Source: Candidatus Poseidonia sp.
GTDB lineage: Archaea > Thermoplasmatota > Poseidoniia > Poseidoniales > Poseidoniaceae
Direction: 5' to 3'
DNA: 32,655 nt
NCBI GenBank assembly: GCA_030741355.1
Contig: JASLVM010000015.1
Location: forward strand, 1 to 32,655
Shown here: in pieces, positions 16,805-27,100 of the stretch
Numbering within the stretch: the first letter of the stretch is position 1
Layout of the letters: each line of letters starts with the position of its first letter
The notes under the pieces: generated by a model
The model's input: only the letters and a program-made list of their open reading frames with translations
Told to the model about the DNA's origin: nothing
Database searches by the model: none
Made by a program: the position numbers and the translations under genes

Positions 16805-17977
16805 ATGTCGGTCTACGACTTTTCTCCTTCGCCATCAGAAGAGGGAGAGGTTGAGGCCTTAACGCCCATTCTCCTTGGAAACACGGGAGATGACCAATCC
16901 GATATTCGTCTCATCAAATTGGTCGTCAGTTTCACCTTGGGAATCACCCTCGTTCTTGCCGCAGGCTATCTTGCCGCGGTGGTGTTGAGCGATGGCGCCA
17001 TCCTGATGCGCCCCAGTGAAGTGGCGCTGCAACGTCATGCAACCTACGACGCCCTCATTCAGCCGGCCAGCGAGAATCTGAACGGAGACGGTGTAGTGGC
17101 CTGCATCGTCGATTCGGGCATCGCCACCGACCACGAGGACTTGGAAGGCATGAATTTGGCAGGATGGAAAGACTTTGTCAACGGGAATTCCCAACCCTAC
17201 GACGACCACGGGCACGGCACTTCGATGGCCGGTATTTTGGTCGCCAACGGCTGGCTCAAAGGCGTGGCCAAAGAAGTTGACCTCCTCGTTGCCAAAGCGC
17301 TCGGTTCGGACGGCAGTGGAAACGATCAGACCGTGGCCGAAGCGATTGATTGGTGCGTTCAAAACGGTGCCCATGTCATTTCTCTTTCGCTGGGTGGAGC
17401 GCCGGATATTCTTCCCTTTACGCTTGGGTCGGGTCGAAGTTCAGGCGACGCTGCCAACGACGCCATCGATTCGGGCATCTATGTTGTTGCTGCGGCAGGA
17501 AATGACGGAGAAGACGACGATGGAGATGTGGCGCATCCATCCAGTGAGGCTGGCGTCATATCCGTCGGAGGCGTGACCCTGAAAGGCACGCACTGGTCGG
17601 GTTCATCCAAAGGCGATAACAACGGTCGTTTGCTTCCGCTCCCCGTCCTTATGCCACGAGGCGACCCCGACAAAAAACCAGAAATCGTTGCTCCCGCCGA
17701 AGGCGTACCCGTCTTGTTGGAAAACGGTGGATGGGGAATCGCGGACGGAACCAGCGCTTCAACGGTCTACGTGACCGGTGCGCTCTGTTTGTTGCTCCAA
17801 GAAAAACCGAATTTGAAGGCAGATGAATCCGATGCCGGTCCCGATAACATCAATGCAGTGAAGCAATGGCTGATGAACAGCGCTGTGCCAGACGAGGGCC
17901 AAGTCTCTCACGACGATTACTATGGCTACGGTTTGTTAAACATCCAAGGACTCATCGATGAAGCCACTCAGGCTTGA
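16805..17977 (+). CDS. Membrane-anchored subtilisin-like serine protease (S8 family)
   Basis: N-terminal TM (LVVSFTLGITLVLAAGYLAAVVL), catalytic D in VVACIVDSGIATDHEDL, H in DDHGHGTSMAG, S in DGTSASTVYVTGAL. Confidence 0.92.
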   Translation: MSVYDFSPSPSEEGEVEALTPILLGNTGDDQSDIRLIKLVVSFTLGITLVLAAGYLAAVVLSDGAILMRPSEVALQRHATYDALIQPASENLNGDGVVACIVDSGIATDHEDLEGMNLAGWKDFVNGNSQPYDDHGHGTSMAGILVANGWLKGVAKEVDLLVAKALGSDGSGNDQTVAEAIDWCVQNGAHVISLSLGGAPDILPFTLGSGRSSGDAANDAIDSGIYVVAAAGNDGEDDDGDVAHPSSEAGVISVGGVTLKGTHWSGSSKGDNNGRLLPLPVLMPRGDPDKKPEIVAPAEGVPVLLENGGWGIADGTSASTVYVTGALCLLLQEKPNLKADESDAGPDNINAVKQWLMNSAVPDEGQVSHDDYYGYGLLNIQGLIDEATQA

Positions 17978-18708
17978 TGGGGTAACCAGGCGACCAAAGT
18001 GCCACCAAACAAGGGCATGAACGCCAAGTGGTGGGTGTTTTTTGATTCGCTGATCACCTCAATCCAACGATTGAAACCGTTCACCAAAGCCATTCCAGCT
18101 TCATCGTTTTCATCGACGTCACCACTCGGCATGTTTGGCTCGACGGTAAACATCACACCGTTGTTGTTCAGCAATGGGAGATAACTCGCTACCAAACCTG
18201 CCCGTTGCGGAGAGGGTGCATCAACGATGATGACATCATACCCGGCCTCAAACGGCGTTTGGGACAACTCAGCGTTGGTGGCTGCTGCCAGTTGCCATGC
18301 CTGATGTTCCGCTGCGAGTTGACCCGGTTCACCCACCACAACGGTGGCCCATGGCATCGCTTCGTATCGTTGCAACAGACGTTGAAGAATGACGCCAAAT
18401 TTCCCGCCTTGTTCTACAAGCGTCAGGGTTGCGGGTTGAGAATCTGTACGCTCAAATTGGTCGAGGAGCCAAGCCGTCCGATGGCCGATGTTGGCGCCTA
18501 CCTCCAAAACCGAGGAGGGTTGTAAACGACCAACAGCGTCTCGCAGGCGGCGGTGAACAGAGATGGACCATGTTGAGAGACCCATGTGTTGGAGTTGCGC
18601 ATGGATATTCGCGGCGATTTCAGGTTCATCGCGTGGCTGCAGGGCGTCCTTGGCTAGCAGATGGGCGAGAATTTCATCCCGTGCAATCTCCTTTGGGAGG
18701 TCTGCCAT
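17968..18708 (-). CDS. SAM-dependent methyltransferase (O-methyltransferase-like)
   Basis: MADLPKEIARDEIL start; SSVLEVGANIGHRTAWLL motif I, LTLVEQGGKF, YDVIIVDAP, LPLLNNNGVMF. The N-terminal extension to 19029 in the ORF track is low-complexity antisense of the neighbouring gene. Confidence 0.75.
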   Translation of the reverse strand: MADLPKEIARDEILAHLLAKDALQPRDEPEIAANIHAQLQHMGLSTWSISVHRRLRDAVGRLQPSSVLEVGANIGHRTAWLLDQFERTDSQPATLTLVEQGGKFGVILQRLLQRYEAMPWATVVVGEPGQLAAEHQAWQLAAATNAELSQTPFEAGYDVIIVDAPSPQRAGLVASYLPLLNNNGVMFTVEPNMPSGDVDENDEAGMALVNGFNRWIEVISESKNTHHLAFMPLFGGTLVAWLPHQA

Positions 18709-18805
18709 GCACCTTGGTCGTCCCTCACCAACATCAAGGCTTGCACCCCCTCCAGTGTCGGAGGGTTCAAACCCAGTGGGTTCAGCGCAGGGATGAGGGA
18801 GCCCT

Positions 18806-19579
18806 ATGGAAGACGTCGATGAATGGGAGGAAGAGGAAGAAATCCTCGACAACGCCACCCATTGCCCAGCATGTGATGAACTCACAGGGCACGAAATTCT
18901 CCGCGAGAAGTCGGTTGGAACCGGTGCTGATTTCATGGTTCGATGCAACGAGTGCCAACATGTCCACACCATTGAGTTTCGACCACCTCCTCCTCGCAAC
19001 ATCCCCTTTATTCTCTCCGAGGGACCCAAGTCTGAACGCGTGGTTCTCGTGGTCGACGCTGACGAGGAATTCGTCGTTGGTGATGTGTTTGAGGAAGACG
19101 GAAAACTTTGGAAAATTCACCAAATTGAAACCGTAGATGAACGACAAACATCGTCCGAAACCGCCACCAATATCGCACGCGTCACCGCTCTGCGCACGGA
19201 CATGGTCCGTGTGAAATTGACCTTGACTCGAGGTGAAGAATCAACGGCCGATGTGATCGTCGTTTCCCAAGAGACAACCTTCACCGGTTCTCATCTGATG
19301 GAACACAACGGAGAGACATGGAGAATCCGGGCCATTCACACGGGTGCTGGACGAACGCTACGTGGTACGGTCAAGGCCCCGGACATCAAACGGATGTATC
19401 TTCATGAGCCGCCCAATCCAGAACACTTCTCTCCACGAACACCTCGTGAACGAAGGCAGGCATGGAAGGAAGGCCGCTTGGGACACAATCCAAATCCAGA
19501 GCGCCCGAAGGAGCACGTCAAAAAAGGCGTGAATCCAAACGCTTCTCGCAAGCGAGCGAACAAAAAGAAGCGAAAGTGA
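18806..19579 (+). CDS. HVO_0476-like archaeal zinc finger protein
   Basis: N-terminal CPACDELTGHEILRE...MVRCNECQHVHTI zinc-ribbon followed by the conserved archaeal domain; basic C-terminal tail KKKRK. Confidence 0.75.
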   Translation: MEDVDEWEEEEEILDNATHCPACDELTGHEILREKSVGTGADFMVRCNECQHVHTIEFRPPPPRNIPFILSEGPKSERVVLVVDADEEFVVGDVFEEDGKLWKIHQIETVDERQTSSETATNIARVTALRTDMVRVKLTLTRGEESTADVIVVSQETTFTGSHLMEHNGETWRIRAIHTGAGRTLRGTVKAPDIKRMYLHEPPNPEHFSPRTPRERRQAWKEGRLGHNPNPERPKEHVKKGVNPNASRKRANKKKRK

Positions 19580-19580
19580 T

Positions 19581-20573
19581 TCACGGTCGGTTTGTCCAAG
19601 GCATCAAGAAAGCCTTGGCCACCTGTGTTCCAATCGTAGGGTTCTCTTTCAATCGTCGAATGCTGTATTCGTACCACTTCTCGCCGTAAGGAATGTAGAC
19701 TCTTGTTCGATGCCCTTCTTTCAATAAACGACGGCGCAGGGGCCCCCTCACACCCAAGAGCATCTGGAATTCATAACCAGGGCCTTTGTGATGTCGTGCG
19801 GGTCCAGCATTCGGTCGCGGGTCATCGATGCCCGGGCCCATGTTGTGGGCCTTGAGGGCAGACAGCGTGTGGTCAATCACCGGCATGTCATGAGAAGCCA
19901 CGCCCACATAGGCTCCGGCGTCAAACATGCGGTCGATGGCGGCGTTGGTGCCGTCCACGATGTCCCTGTACGAGGTAAAGGAAATCTCCTCTGGCTCAAG
20001 GTAGATGCCTTTGCAAATTCGATAATCCGCATGAGGACCGAGTGTCGTTTCGAGTTCACCAATGTCTGCAAGTGTTCGAAACAAACGACCTTGCAGAACC
20101 GTGCCCACATTGGTCAACCCCTCAGCATGCAAGGTCGTCACCACATCAATCGTGTCGGTCGTGACCCGATGGTCTTCCATGTCCAAGCGTACGAACATGT
20201 TTTCCTCAGCGGCCATTTGAACCAATTTTCGGATGTTCTGAAGACCGAGGTCAGGATCGATCAGCAGACCAAAGGCGGTTGGCTTGATGCTGAGGTTTGC
20301 ATCCAAATCATGCGTCTTGATGGCCTGCATCACCCGAATGTATTCTTCGAGAAAATAATTGGCTTCGTCCATGGTTGAAATTTCCTCGCCCAAAACATCG
20401 ATGGTAAAACACGCACCTTCACTTGTCAGGCGTTTCATGACGGCCACGGCCTCTTCGAGAGATGCACCGGCGACGTACCTCCGGCTGACCCATCGCACAA
20501 ACCATCGGGGCATGCGAACGGTGGTGGCGACAACCATCTTGGAGAACCATCCCACCATGGTATTGCCACACAA
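19581..20573 (-). CDS. Proline dehydrogenase (monofunctional)
   Basis: LSIKPTAFGLLIDPD, FVRLDMEDHRVTTDTIDVV, GTVLQGRLFRTLADI, RICKGIYLEPEEI, YVGVASHDMPVIDHTL, YEFQMLLGVR, VYIPYGEKWYEYSIRRLKENP. Confidence 0.93.
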   Translation of the reverse strand: MCGNTMVGWFSKMVVATTVRMPRWFVRWVSRRYVAGASLEEAVAVMKRLTSEGACFTIDVLGEEISTMDEANYFLEEYIRVMQAIKTHDLDANLSIKPTAFGLLIDPDLGLQNIRKLVQMAAEENMFVRLDMEDHRVTTDTIDVVTTLHAEGLTNVGTVLQGRLFRTLADIGELETTLGPHADYRICKGIYLEPEEISFTSYRDIVDGTNAAIDRMFDAGAYVGVASHDMPVIDHTLSALKAHNMGPGIDDPRPNAGPARHHKGPGYEFQMLLGVRGPLRRRLLKEGHRTRVYIPYGEKWYEYSIRRLKENPTIGTQVAKAFLMPWTNRP

Positions 20574-20603
20574 GCGGCGCTCTTTGACCCTTTGTGCGCT
20601 CGC

Positions 20604-21557
20604 TTAATCGAGGCCCAATTTAGCCTTGATTTGCTTCGTGGTCAACAACGGAATGCCTTCAACTTCAAGCAGGTCTCGGATGGCTTGCCGTTGCCAACCT
20701 TTGAACGCCTTCTTGTCCATTGAACAGACGAGTTCACCGCCCGGAAACGACCGTCGGGTGGCTTTCAAAGCGGCGAGAATGGATTGCTTCCAATTGCCTC
20801 CAATCTCACCTTCAGTGGTTTTCTCAAACGGTAGTGCATAGGTTGCAAGCATATGACCGAGCCATACACCATCAAGTGCTGCCAATTGATTGGCTCGCGG
20901 GGCGTAATGTCCACCTCCAAGGGTTACCAGAACCATTTCACCCGCATGTTTCTCTTCCACCCAGGTGGAACCGGATGAATCGAGAAGGCCGTCTCTCATG
21001 ATCGTAGCCAAGAGTTGAGCAGCCCCCAAATGACCCCAGGTTTCTTCGGTGGAACCCACTTCAATGAACAAGGTTGGGACATCTACGGTCGGCCCGTGAT
21101 GTGTCACCTCTAACGAGAGATCAAACCCCTCGACGGAGTCCTCGTTCTTTGCTTGATTGAGAAGCATTTTCCACCACGATGCCAACCGGGGCGAGGGGGG
21201 CGGGGCTGTGCCTCCATGACCACCGTAAGGGCCTTGTTCACCCATCGGCAGATGCGGCACACCAATCGGATGCAATGTCAGTGAAGGTTGACCGCTCGCC
21301 GCAACGTGCCGCGAAGGGAAGATGATCTCCGAAACTCGCTCCCCAGTGGCCTCCTCCCAACGTTTGGCCAAATGGTCTTCAAACAACAAACCGTTTGGAA
21401 GGTAAAGCATCCTGAGATGTTTCAGTGCATAGGCGGGATGATGTTCAACCGGAGAAAGTTCCGACCAGTCATCCATAGCCCGGAGGGCGTCCGCTTGATT
21501 GGTGCTGGCGATGTCTTGTTGATTGACAGCGATGAGAATCACCGTCTCCCCGCTCAT
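20604..21557 (-). CDS. dtdA: D-aminoacyl-tRNA deacylase, archaeal DTD2 type
   Basis: FPSRHVAASGQPSLTLHPIG, LEVTHHGPTVDVPTLFIEVGSTEETW, LGGGHYAPRANQLA. Confidence 0.93.
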   Translation of the reverse strand: MSGETVILIAVNQQDIASTNQADALRAMDDWSELSPVEHHPAYALKHLRMLYLPNGLLFEDHLAKRWEEATGERVSEIIFPSRHVAASGQPSLTLHPIGVPHLPMGEQGPYGGHGGTAPPPSPRLASWWKMLLNQAKNEDSVEGFDLSLEVTHHGPTVDVPTLFIEVGSTEETWGHLGAAQLLATIMRDGLLDSSGSTWVEEKHAGEMVLVTLGGGHYAPRANQLAALDGVWLGHMLATYALPFEKTTEGEIGGNWKQSILAALKATRRSFPGGELVCSMDKKAFKGWQRQAIRDLLEVEGIPLLTTKQIKAKLGLD

Positions 21558-21587
21558 GGGTTGAACTCAAGCGGGCACTATTTGGAA

Positions 21588-22562
21588 ATGACCCAGACGA
21601 GCATTCACATACCGCCTCTGTGTCCTGCGTGCATGGACGAAGGGTTGCCACCTCGCATCCCGTTTCTCCCCGACCAAATCGTTCACCATGCAGAGGGGTT
21701 GCTGGTCACGGGAATGGAGGGTGAAGTGATTTGGCTCGACACCGACTTTCAACCCCTGTCGGAAGTCAAAACCCCACACCCCATGCGTATCAGGCAGGCG
21801 TCCATCGCCAAAGGTCAATTGTATGCTACATGGCTTGACCGAGAATTACTACTTGCTTGCATGGGCTCCATGCCGGTCGGTGTCGTTGAAGAAGGCCGAC
21901 CGAGGTCAGAAATCAGGACCTCCATTGGAACCCCAACCACCCACTATCCTGCGGGAACCACATGGGCACACGCCCTGGATGCGGAACCCATGGCTTTGGA
22001 AAGCAACGGAGAAATCGTCATTTTTGACTTGTACAACCGAGGCATGTACAAAATTGGCAGCAATGCAGATGAACGCTGGCGATTGCCTCCTCCTGAATGG
22101 GGCTATCCAAAGAAACGCCCTCGGAATGAAGAACTTGTGGCGTTACACCTTGAGCAGGACATCTATTGGCTTACTTCGAGAGGAGGGCGGGTTCAGCGAC
22201 GGTTATTGGAAACTGGCAAACTGATTGAAGAATTCCTGCTGGAGGGTGTAGAGTCTCCAGTTGAACATCATTTCAAACACGAAGACCACCATTTGGCCTG
22301 TTCTGCTACAGGCATGGTCTCTTGGCTTCACGATGGAGTGGTGCGGCAGCAAATTCAACTCAGCGGCCCTGTTCAGGCCGCCATGTGGGACGCACGCCTT
22401 GGAGGGTGGAGAATTGCGGGGTGGCGCGAAGAAGTCATCCTCAGCGAACGTATGATCGACCGCCGCTCAACACGAGAACTGCCCGTTCATGTCTGCCCGT
22501 ACAAAGGCGGTGGGCTTGTGTTGTTCAACGATGGTTCGTGGGAAACAAGTCCCTTCGAATAA
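21588..22562 (+). CDS. Hypothetical protein, possibly beta-propeller-like
   Basis: ORF continues to 22562; the part before about 21560 is antisense to dtdA, so the start is probably TTG 21561/21582 or ATG 21588. Repeated short beta-strand-like segments (EGLLVTGMEGEVIWLD, GQLYATWLDRELLLA, EDIYWLTSRGGRVQRRLL, GGLVLFNDGSWE). Confidence 0.65.
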   Translation: MTQTSIHIPPLCPACMDEGLPPRIPFLPDQIVHHAEGLLVTGMEGEVIWLDTDFQPLSEVKTPHPMRIRQASIAKGQLYATWLDRELLLACMGSMPVGVVEEGRPRSEIRTSIGTPTTHYPAGTTWAHALDAEPMALESNGEIVIFDLYNRGMYKIGSNADERWRLPPPEWGYPKKRPRNEELVALHLEQDIYWLTSRGGRVQRRLLETGKLIEEFLLEGVESPVEHHFKHEDHHLACSATGMVSWLHDGVVRQQIQLSGPVQAAMWDARLGGWRIAGWREEVILSERMIDRRSTRELPVHVCPYKGGGLVLFNDGSWETSPFE

Positions 22563-22574
22563 AATTCAGTGAAT

Positions 22575-22742
22575 TTACTCGTTCATCACGGTGTAGCCAC
22601 AGCGTCCACAGGATTTGCGATTGCCGTGAACGGCGAGGAAAACACCTGGCTCACATTCAGGACACATTTCGGCACGGACGAGTTTACCGTCTTCGACCTT
22701 GTACTTCGAGTGCTTTCCTTTGGGGTTTGGACCGTCTCCCAT
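22575..22742 (-). CDS. rps27ae: Ribosomal protein eS31 (S27ae), 55 aa
   Basis: Minus strand gives MGDGPNPKGKHSKYKVEDGKLVRAEMCPECEPGVFLAVHGNRKSCGRCGYTVMNE*; C4 zinc ribbon. Below the ORF-track size cut-off; directly follows S24e. Confidence 0.93.
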   Translation of the reverse strand: MGDGPNPKGKHSKYKVEDGKLVRAEMCPECEPGVFLAVHGNRKSCGRCGYTVMNE

Positions 22743-23071
22743 CACTCATCGCCTCCTTCGGATTCAGCTTTCTCTCCACCGCTCGCAGAACCACTGCGAA
22801 GGCTCTCGTGTCGCTTGTAAATGTAGCTTGGCTCAACGGCCATGGCTTCCTGCGAAGAATAAATGTAAGCCAAACCGGTGGTCAGCGGTTGACCAAAACG
22901 AGTTTCGCAATCCTTGATCACGATGAGGTCACGGTTAGCGCCAGGCTCCAAAGTTTGGACAAGGTCCATGACTTCCTTGCGAGAGGGCGTGGATTTTGAG
23001 TCGTGCTTCCAACTGAAGGCAATTTCAACTCGGTTCAAGATTTTGTTTTCGGTTCGTTCTTTGATTTCCAT
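22742..23071 (-). CDS. rps24e: Ribosomal protein eS24 (S24e)
   Basis: MEIKERTENKILNRVEIAFSWKHDSKSTPSRKEVMDLVQTLEPGANRDLIVIKDCETRFGQPLTTGLAYIYSSQEAM. Confidence 0.95.
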   Translation of the reverse strand: MEIKERTENKILNRVEIAFSWKHDSKSTPSRKEVMDLVQTLEPGANRDLIVIKDCETRFGQPLTTGLAYIYSSQEAMAVEPSYIYKRHESLRSGSASGGEKAESEGGDE

Positions 23072-23081
23072 GTTCTCACCT

Positions 23082-23291
23082 TCATCGGATGTTCACTTTG
23101 AGTGCATATTTTCCAGGTTGTTCCACCTTCAAGCGCTCAGCAATTTCGGAGCGCTGTGGTTGAATGATGATGACGTAGCCAGTCCAATCGGACGAGACCT
23201 TGGCCGAGGGGTGTCGAGGGCATTGGTCGACACCGTCGTTGAGAACGAGATGACACTCGCCGCATGCAAAGGGGTTCTTGACCATCTTCAC
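23082..23291 (-). CDS. spt4: Transcription elongation factor Spt4 (RpoE2)
   Basis: ACGECHLVLNDGVDQCPRHPSAKVSSDWTGYVIIIQPQRSEIAERLKVEQPGKYALKV; Zn-binding CxxC plus genomic context with rpo7 and S24e. Confidence 0.92.
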   Translation of the reverse strand: MKMVKNPFACGECHLVLNDGVDQCPRHPSAKVSSDWTGYVIIIQPQRSEIAERLKVEQPGKYALKVNIR

Positions 23292-23845
23292 TCACCGCCG
23301 GCGCTTTTCTTCTTCCAACCAGGTGAGCCAAGCCCGTCTTGCTTGCTGGTCAGTCCAATCTTGGAGCGACGTGGATCTGATGTATCCGGCGAAAGGGAAA
23401 CAATTCGAGCACGAACGAAGGACCCGATGGAAAGTTCACGCCCGGTTTGGCGGCCTGTGATTTTGTTTGCACCGATGTTGATGTCAACAGGTTCGTCCAT
23501 GATTTGGGATTTGTGGAGAAGAGCCTCCATGGGGCCAATTCGGACAAAGGCCCCGAATTCATTGACTTCAGAGACAGCACCTTCAACGACCTCTTGGTCG
23601 TCCATGCAAAACAAAACAGCATCGAATTGGACCCGCTGGTAAATGGCTCCATCGCCGTGAATAATGCGTCCTCGGCCGATGGTTTTGTGATTGTTCGTGA
23701 CGAGAACAAAGCGATTTTCGGAATCGAATTTGCCTTCGAAAGCGTCCATGGAGAGACGGTCGATGTGCTGATCGAGGGATTGCCCCTTACGCATGTATTC
23801 CGCAGGAATGCGGATGATGTCTTCCTTGGTTACGACCTTGTACAT
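23288..23845 (-). CDS. rpo7: DNA-directed RNA polymerase subunit Rpo7 (RpoE1)
   Basis: MYKVVTKEDIIRIP start; S1-domain FDAVLFCMDDQEVVEGAVSEVNEFGAFVRIGPMEALLHKSQIMDE, SKIGLTSKQDGLG. Confidence 0.95.
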   Translation of the reverse strand: MYKVVTKEDIIRIPAEYMRKGQSLDQHIDRLSMDAFEGKFDSENRFVLVTNNHKTIGRGRIIHGDGAIYQRVQFDAVLFCMDDQEVVEGAVSEVNEFGAFVRIGPMEALLHKSQIMDEPVDINIGANKITGRQTGRELSIGSFVRARIVSLSPDTSDPRRSKIGLTSKQDGLGSPGWKKKSAGGE

Positions 23846-24108
23846 TTTATCACCTCTTTGCGTTCTCAAGAGGCACAAGGAAGACGGTGAGTCTCGCGAC
23901 TTTTCCGTCCTTCACCGGTGAACCCTCAGGAGAGAATGCGACCGAAGTCATTCTGTCCACCGGAGACCCCTATTTAATTCAAGCGGCATGGACTGGTTTC
24001 GACTTCCGCTCCATGGCCCTGTTTCCGCAACTCTGACGCAGGGGAGAAAAGGGGTTTTAGGGAGTAAATCATCCATAAGCAATAACAACCCCCCGAAGGC
24101 GGTGATGT

Positions 24109-27100
24109 ATGATGTCCAGCGGGTCTCAAGTAACTACCCGGCGAACCGTCGCTTCATCGCTGATGGTTTTGCTCATGTTGGGCGTCTTGTTCAACCCACT
24201 GATTCACCCCCCGTTACTTCCTGAAACCGACGTCGTTCAACCCACGCCTGGCAGCTGGGCAGGAGACGGCCAACCCTGGGCGCAATATGCCAAAACCCCG
24301 ACGCACAATCAAACCGTGCCTGAACACGGCGTGGACGGTGGCCCCGGAGAAGGCAGTCTTGCCAACATAACGAGCTTGGGCACGCTCGAGAACCCAGTGG
24401 TGAATTGGCAGGTCTTTTCGGGACAGTCCGAAAGCGATGCTTACGGTTCGATCATCGGTGATTTCTCTGCGAGCATCAGCGCATCGGAGGCTGCCCTTGA
24501 GCGATGTGGCGCAGGGACATTGTTCCCCGTCATGATCTCCAGCGAGATCACCGATGGTTCACGGGAGAGTTTTCTCAACATTGTTTCGGGCAACGACGCT
24601 AAGATCGCTTGGAAGGTCAGCCTTGGCGTTACCGAAGCCATTCGATCCACACCGATGATTCACGACATTGACGGCGATGGGCAACAAGAAATCATCGTGG
24701 TGTACGATACTCAGGGGGCCCTCAACATCGATGTTTGGTCGCCACAACTCACCTGCACCGAATCAAACTGGCAAGCCACAGGACACAGCAATGAACTCCT
24801 GTGGTCCTACAGCGATGCTGAGGTCCGTATTGGCTCGCCATCCCCCCATTTCGCTACAGCGAACAGTGACCACAAAGCAGTCACACAGCCACTTCTCGCA
24901 GACTTGGAATTGGATGGCACGCCTGAACTGGTCATCGCCGTGGTCGACGACCCCGACAACAACCCGTTGGTGAAGGTCAACGCCTATTCATTGACCTCAT
25001 CCCAGCCAACCCAAGAGGACTGGACCGTTTCATTGGACCGAGGAACGCATCCCTCCGACCCGGTATGGGCGCAACTGGATAGCAGCACGACTTCGGTCCT
25101 CCTCACGACCATTGATGGAGATTCGGGGAACATGTGGATATGGAAAATCGATGGCTCCACCGGCTCCTTGGATTGGGAACGCGTGGCCGTTCAAGGAACC
25201 GACACCGATTCCGATTCTCCTCGGCTTCGACTCCCGGGGCCGATCATCGTTCAACTTGACCAAGACAGCGCACCCGAGATGATTCTCACCGTACCCACCG
25301 ACGCCAACGGACGTCAATCTGGCAACGGTGCTCGCTTTATTGGCATGGAATTAACCTCAACCACGGAACTCTTCAATTTCCGAGCGCAGAACGGCTACGC
25401 AGACGCTCAGCCGTTGGCCCTTGACACCGATGAAGATGGTGTAGACGACCGATTGTGTTGGGTCACATGGTATTCAGAGTCGTCGGTTAGTTTCAACCGA
25501 AAAGGCATGCTTGGTTGCACCGACATCTCCGATAACTCGCCCGTCACGGAATGGACTCGAGACCTCCAGCGTGGAGCAGGAAACGACAATGACGAAATTG
25601 CTGCATCCCCTCCATTCTGGCTGGACATTGACGGAGAAGGGACTCCCGAGATTTTGGTTGGTTTCGGGCGTCGCTTCTGGGCCTTTGATGGAGACACGGG
25701 GGCCTCGGCCGACATCAACAGCGCATGGTCAACGCCATTGAGCATGCCGCACCGTGTGTGGACGGCACCTGCCATCGCTGATGTGGACGGTGATGGGCAC
25801 ATCGACGTCCTTTACGGCGACACCTTGGTGTCGGACCAGGGACCGGATTTGTCCCCTTCGTTTGACGGACGTGGACTCTCTTTCAATCCCGCCCAAGCCG
25901 ACCCGGGCATGACGGTCACCGTAACTGGCCAATTTGCCAACATTGGAACCGGCGAGGCGGACGAAGACATTGATGCAGCCATCATCATGAACGGCGAGGA
26001 ATTGACGAGGGAGCGATTTACATCCAGTGAGCCGGTTGCACCATCTGGAGAAGGAGGCCCGCTCACGTTTTCTGCAGAGTTTGTCGCAACCCTCGGCGTT
26101 CATGCGTTTGAACTCGTGCTTGACGTTAACGAGAACATTACGGAACAACGGGAAGACAACAACGATGCGAGCACCACCTTCACCGTTGTCGAGCCGTATC
26201 TCGCCCAAATGACCGGGCCGCTTGAGACCCCTCGAATCCCACCCGGCTCAACCCAGCAAGTCATGGTTGAGTTGGTCGCCACTGGCTCTCGCACGGCCGA
26301 CTGGACACTTTCCTACGATGAGAGTGCCCTTCCTTCAGGGTGGTCATTTTCACCAGCAGGGAACCAAGACCTCACCCTTGAATTGATTCCAGACACACCA
26401 CAAACGGTGATCTTTGACGCCCATGTGCCGTCCACAGCCCTTGGTGATGAATCCGGTATGGTCTCGATGCTACTGGCCCTCGATGACGATGACACGATCA
26501 ACAGCACCATCGATGTCCAAATCGATGTGTTCCGAACCCGTGGGCTTGACCTCTCCGGCTCAACCGGAATGAACATCTCAACCGCACATGGACGACCGGG
26601 CCACACTGCAAAGGCGTGGTTCATGGTGGAAAACCTCGGAAACGCTGCTGAATCAACAACTTCCATCACGTGGACGGCACCGTCATGGGGTGGCTCGCCA
26701 TCCATCCACGACACTAACGGACAGGAACTCTTCAGCATTTCACTTGCTCCTGGCGAGTCAAAGGTTCTGTTCGCTCACCTAACCACACCAGCATCCGTGA
26801 GTTATGGTAGTTCGACACAAACCACGCTCACCCTCTGCATGGGCAGCGGAGAGGATGCACTCTGCGAATCCATGCCGTTCACTTTTACAGCTCAGAAATT
26901 TGTCGCCGAACCCACCCATCACCGCTCGCTTCCAGACGCGACCCTAACATGGTCGTTCACTGGCACGGCCCCGGCATCAGGGAGTGCTGAGTGGAGCATG
27001 AGTTCCATGGGCATGCTCCAACAGGGTTGGGTATGGTCGGCAACGGGTGATTTCACCATCAACGGCACACAACTCGTCGCACAGGGCACATCAGGCGGTG

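Noticed and set aside
18709-19029. N-terminal extension of the methyltransferase ORF
   Set aside because: Low-complexity sequence antisense to the HVO_0476-like gene; ATG at 18708 is a natural start.
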